Source: CAVWDI01 sp046259385 (GTDB taxonomy: Bacteria; Chloroflexota; Anaerolineae; Anaerolineales; UBA4823). From it: 14,500 nt of DNA. Within the stretch, counting starts at the first letter, position 1. Every line of letters starts with the position of its first letter. Shown piece after piece: positions 14,074-14,500 of the stretch. The translations under genes and the position numbers were made by a program. The notes under the pieces are model-generated. The model made no database searches and had not been told where the DNA came from. It saw only the letters and a list, made by a program, of their open reading frames with translations. Location: positions 1-14,500 of the forward strand of contig JBJYWI010000107.1 of assembly GCA_046259385.1 (NCBI GenBank), in the 5' to 3' direction.

Positions 14074-14205
14074 GAGGCTGTCCAAAAACAAGGTGAATGT
14101 CATTCTGATCGAAGATTTCCCGCAGGGAAACGGAGTGAAGAATCTCCGATTTAGTCTGGGAGACCCTTCGCTTCACTCAGGGTGACAACCTTTTTGGACA
14201 GCCTC
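14074..14205. repeat. Short repeat element with terminal inverted repeats (well-preserved copy)
   Basis: 132 bp. GAGGCTGTCCAAAAA (14074-14088) is the exact reverse complement of TTTTTGGACAGCCTC (14191-14205), and the match extends by AA/TT to 17 bp on each side (14072-14207). The inside carries GTCATTCTGAtCGAAG near the left and CTTCACTCAGGGTGAC near the right, a block that I recall as part of a widely dispersed bacterial repeat. There is no open frame. Same ends and internal motifs as 2454-2567. The 301-bp gap between the neighbouring genes (14003-14303) is mostly this element; in 14206-14303 I see nothing else. Confidence 0.85.
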
Positions 14206-14303
14206 TTTTCAGGTCAGGTACAGAAATCTGAGTTAAAGGCGGTGATCCATTCTAAAATTTTTGGAATAATGGGACCACCTCTCGATCAATCTCAACAAAA
14301 TTA

Positions 14304-14500
14304 TCAGGATTCAGATTCCAAAGGTTCGGAATCCGGTTCCGGCTCACCAGTCTCCAGCATGGTCATCTCACGGTATGCCAGCGTCCAACCCGCTGAGACA
14401 AAGGTTGTGATGATACTCTTTACAAGGATAAATCCAATGAAGAATACCAGCCCGACACAGACTGCCGGAGCGATCATCCAGGTCTGCGGTTCCATCAGGA
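14304..14500 (-). CDS. C-terminal end of a probable membrane protein (5' end outside window)
   Basis: About 65 residues are visible on the minus strand; the frame stays open to the window edge and ends at TGA (14306-14304). One long hydrophobic segment, about 29 residues (MIAPAVCVGLVFFIGFILV onwards), is followed by SAGWTLAYREM and an acidic tail rich in Glu, Pro and Ser. The pattern of a last helix followed by TLAYREM and a charged tail is common at the ends of multi-helix membrane proteins, so I read this as a fragment of a larger protein rather than a 63-residue gene starting at ATG 14495; too little sequence remains beyond 14495 to test for a ribosome binding site. Family unknown. The repeat element at 14074-14205 lies downstream and may help end its transcript. 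Confidence 0.6.
   Translation of the reverse strand, partial: LMEPQTWMIAPAVCVGLVFFIGFILVKSIITTFVSAGWTLAYREMTMLETGEPEPDSEPLESES

Noticed and set aside
14304..14495. A complete 63-residue small membrane protein starting at ATG 14495
   Set aside because: The frame is open to the window edge and the protein resembles the end of a larger membrane protein, so a partial gene is the safer call.

Overview
The window looks like a chromosomal segment of a Chloroflexota bacterium, most likely of the class Anaerolineae. This is an inference from gene types and general sequence character: a DUF6391-type membrane protein beside holA, a peptidase-MA lipoprotein, an HTH protein with an RsbRD_N-like helical domain, and a small protein starting MNVGMLWFDNDP. 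No rRNA or other phylogenetic marker is present. No tRNA, rRNA, CRISPR array, transposase or phage gene was seen.

Layout. (1) 1-2412 (+): the 3' end of a sulfatase-superfamily gene, a five-helix membrane protein overlapping it, and a complete second sulfatase-superfamily gene with a Tat-type N-terminus. The two sulfatase C-termini are about 86% identical in protein, so this is a recent tandem duplication. (2) 2454-2567: a repeat element with terminal inverted repeats, between convergent genes. (3) 2576-5149 (-): clpB. (4) 5150-5341: a divergent control region with an inverted repeat in front of clpB and a hairpin with the Shine-Dalgarno in its loop in front of lipB. (5) 5342-6931 (+): lipB and a membrane-anchored FHA protein. 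(6) 6909-8699 (-): a lipoprotein with a peptidase-MA zinc site, overlapping the FHA gene tail to tail. (7) 8830-11160 (+): a class V aminotransferase and an RlmD-type rRNA methyltransferase, 6 nt apart. (8) 11198-11658 (+): a consensus promoter with a LexA-type box in its spacer, driving a 105-residue protein of unknown function. (9) 11648-13257 (-): a DUF6391 gene followed 2 nt later by holA. (10) 13373-14002 (-): a MerR/excisionase-type HTH regulator. (11) 14074-14205: a second, cleaner copy of the repeat element. (12) 14304-14500 (-): the C-terminal end of a membrane protein that runs off the window.

Most of the window is housekeeping: protein disaggregation, lipoate attachment, rRNA modification and replication clamp loading. 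The most interesting points are the probable SOS-controlled small protein at 11341, the sulfatase tandem with a non-classical active site, and the paired hairpin repeats. The control sites around clpB and lipB are weaker candidates. I did not find a clearly new multi-gene system. The LexA-box small protein is the best candidate for undescribed biology.
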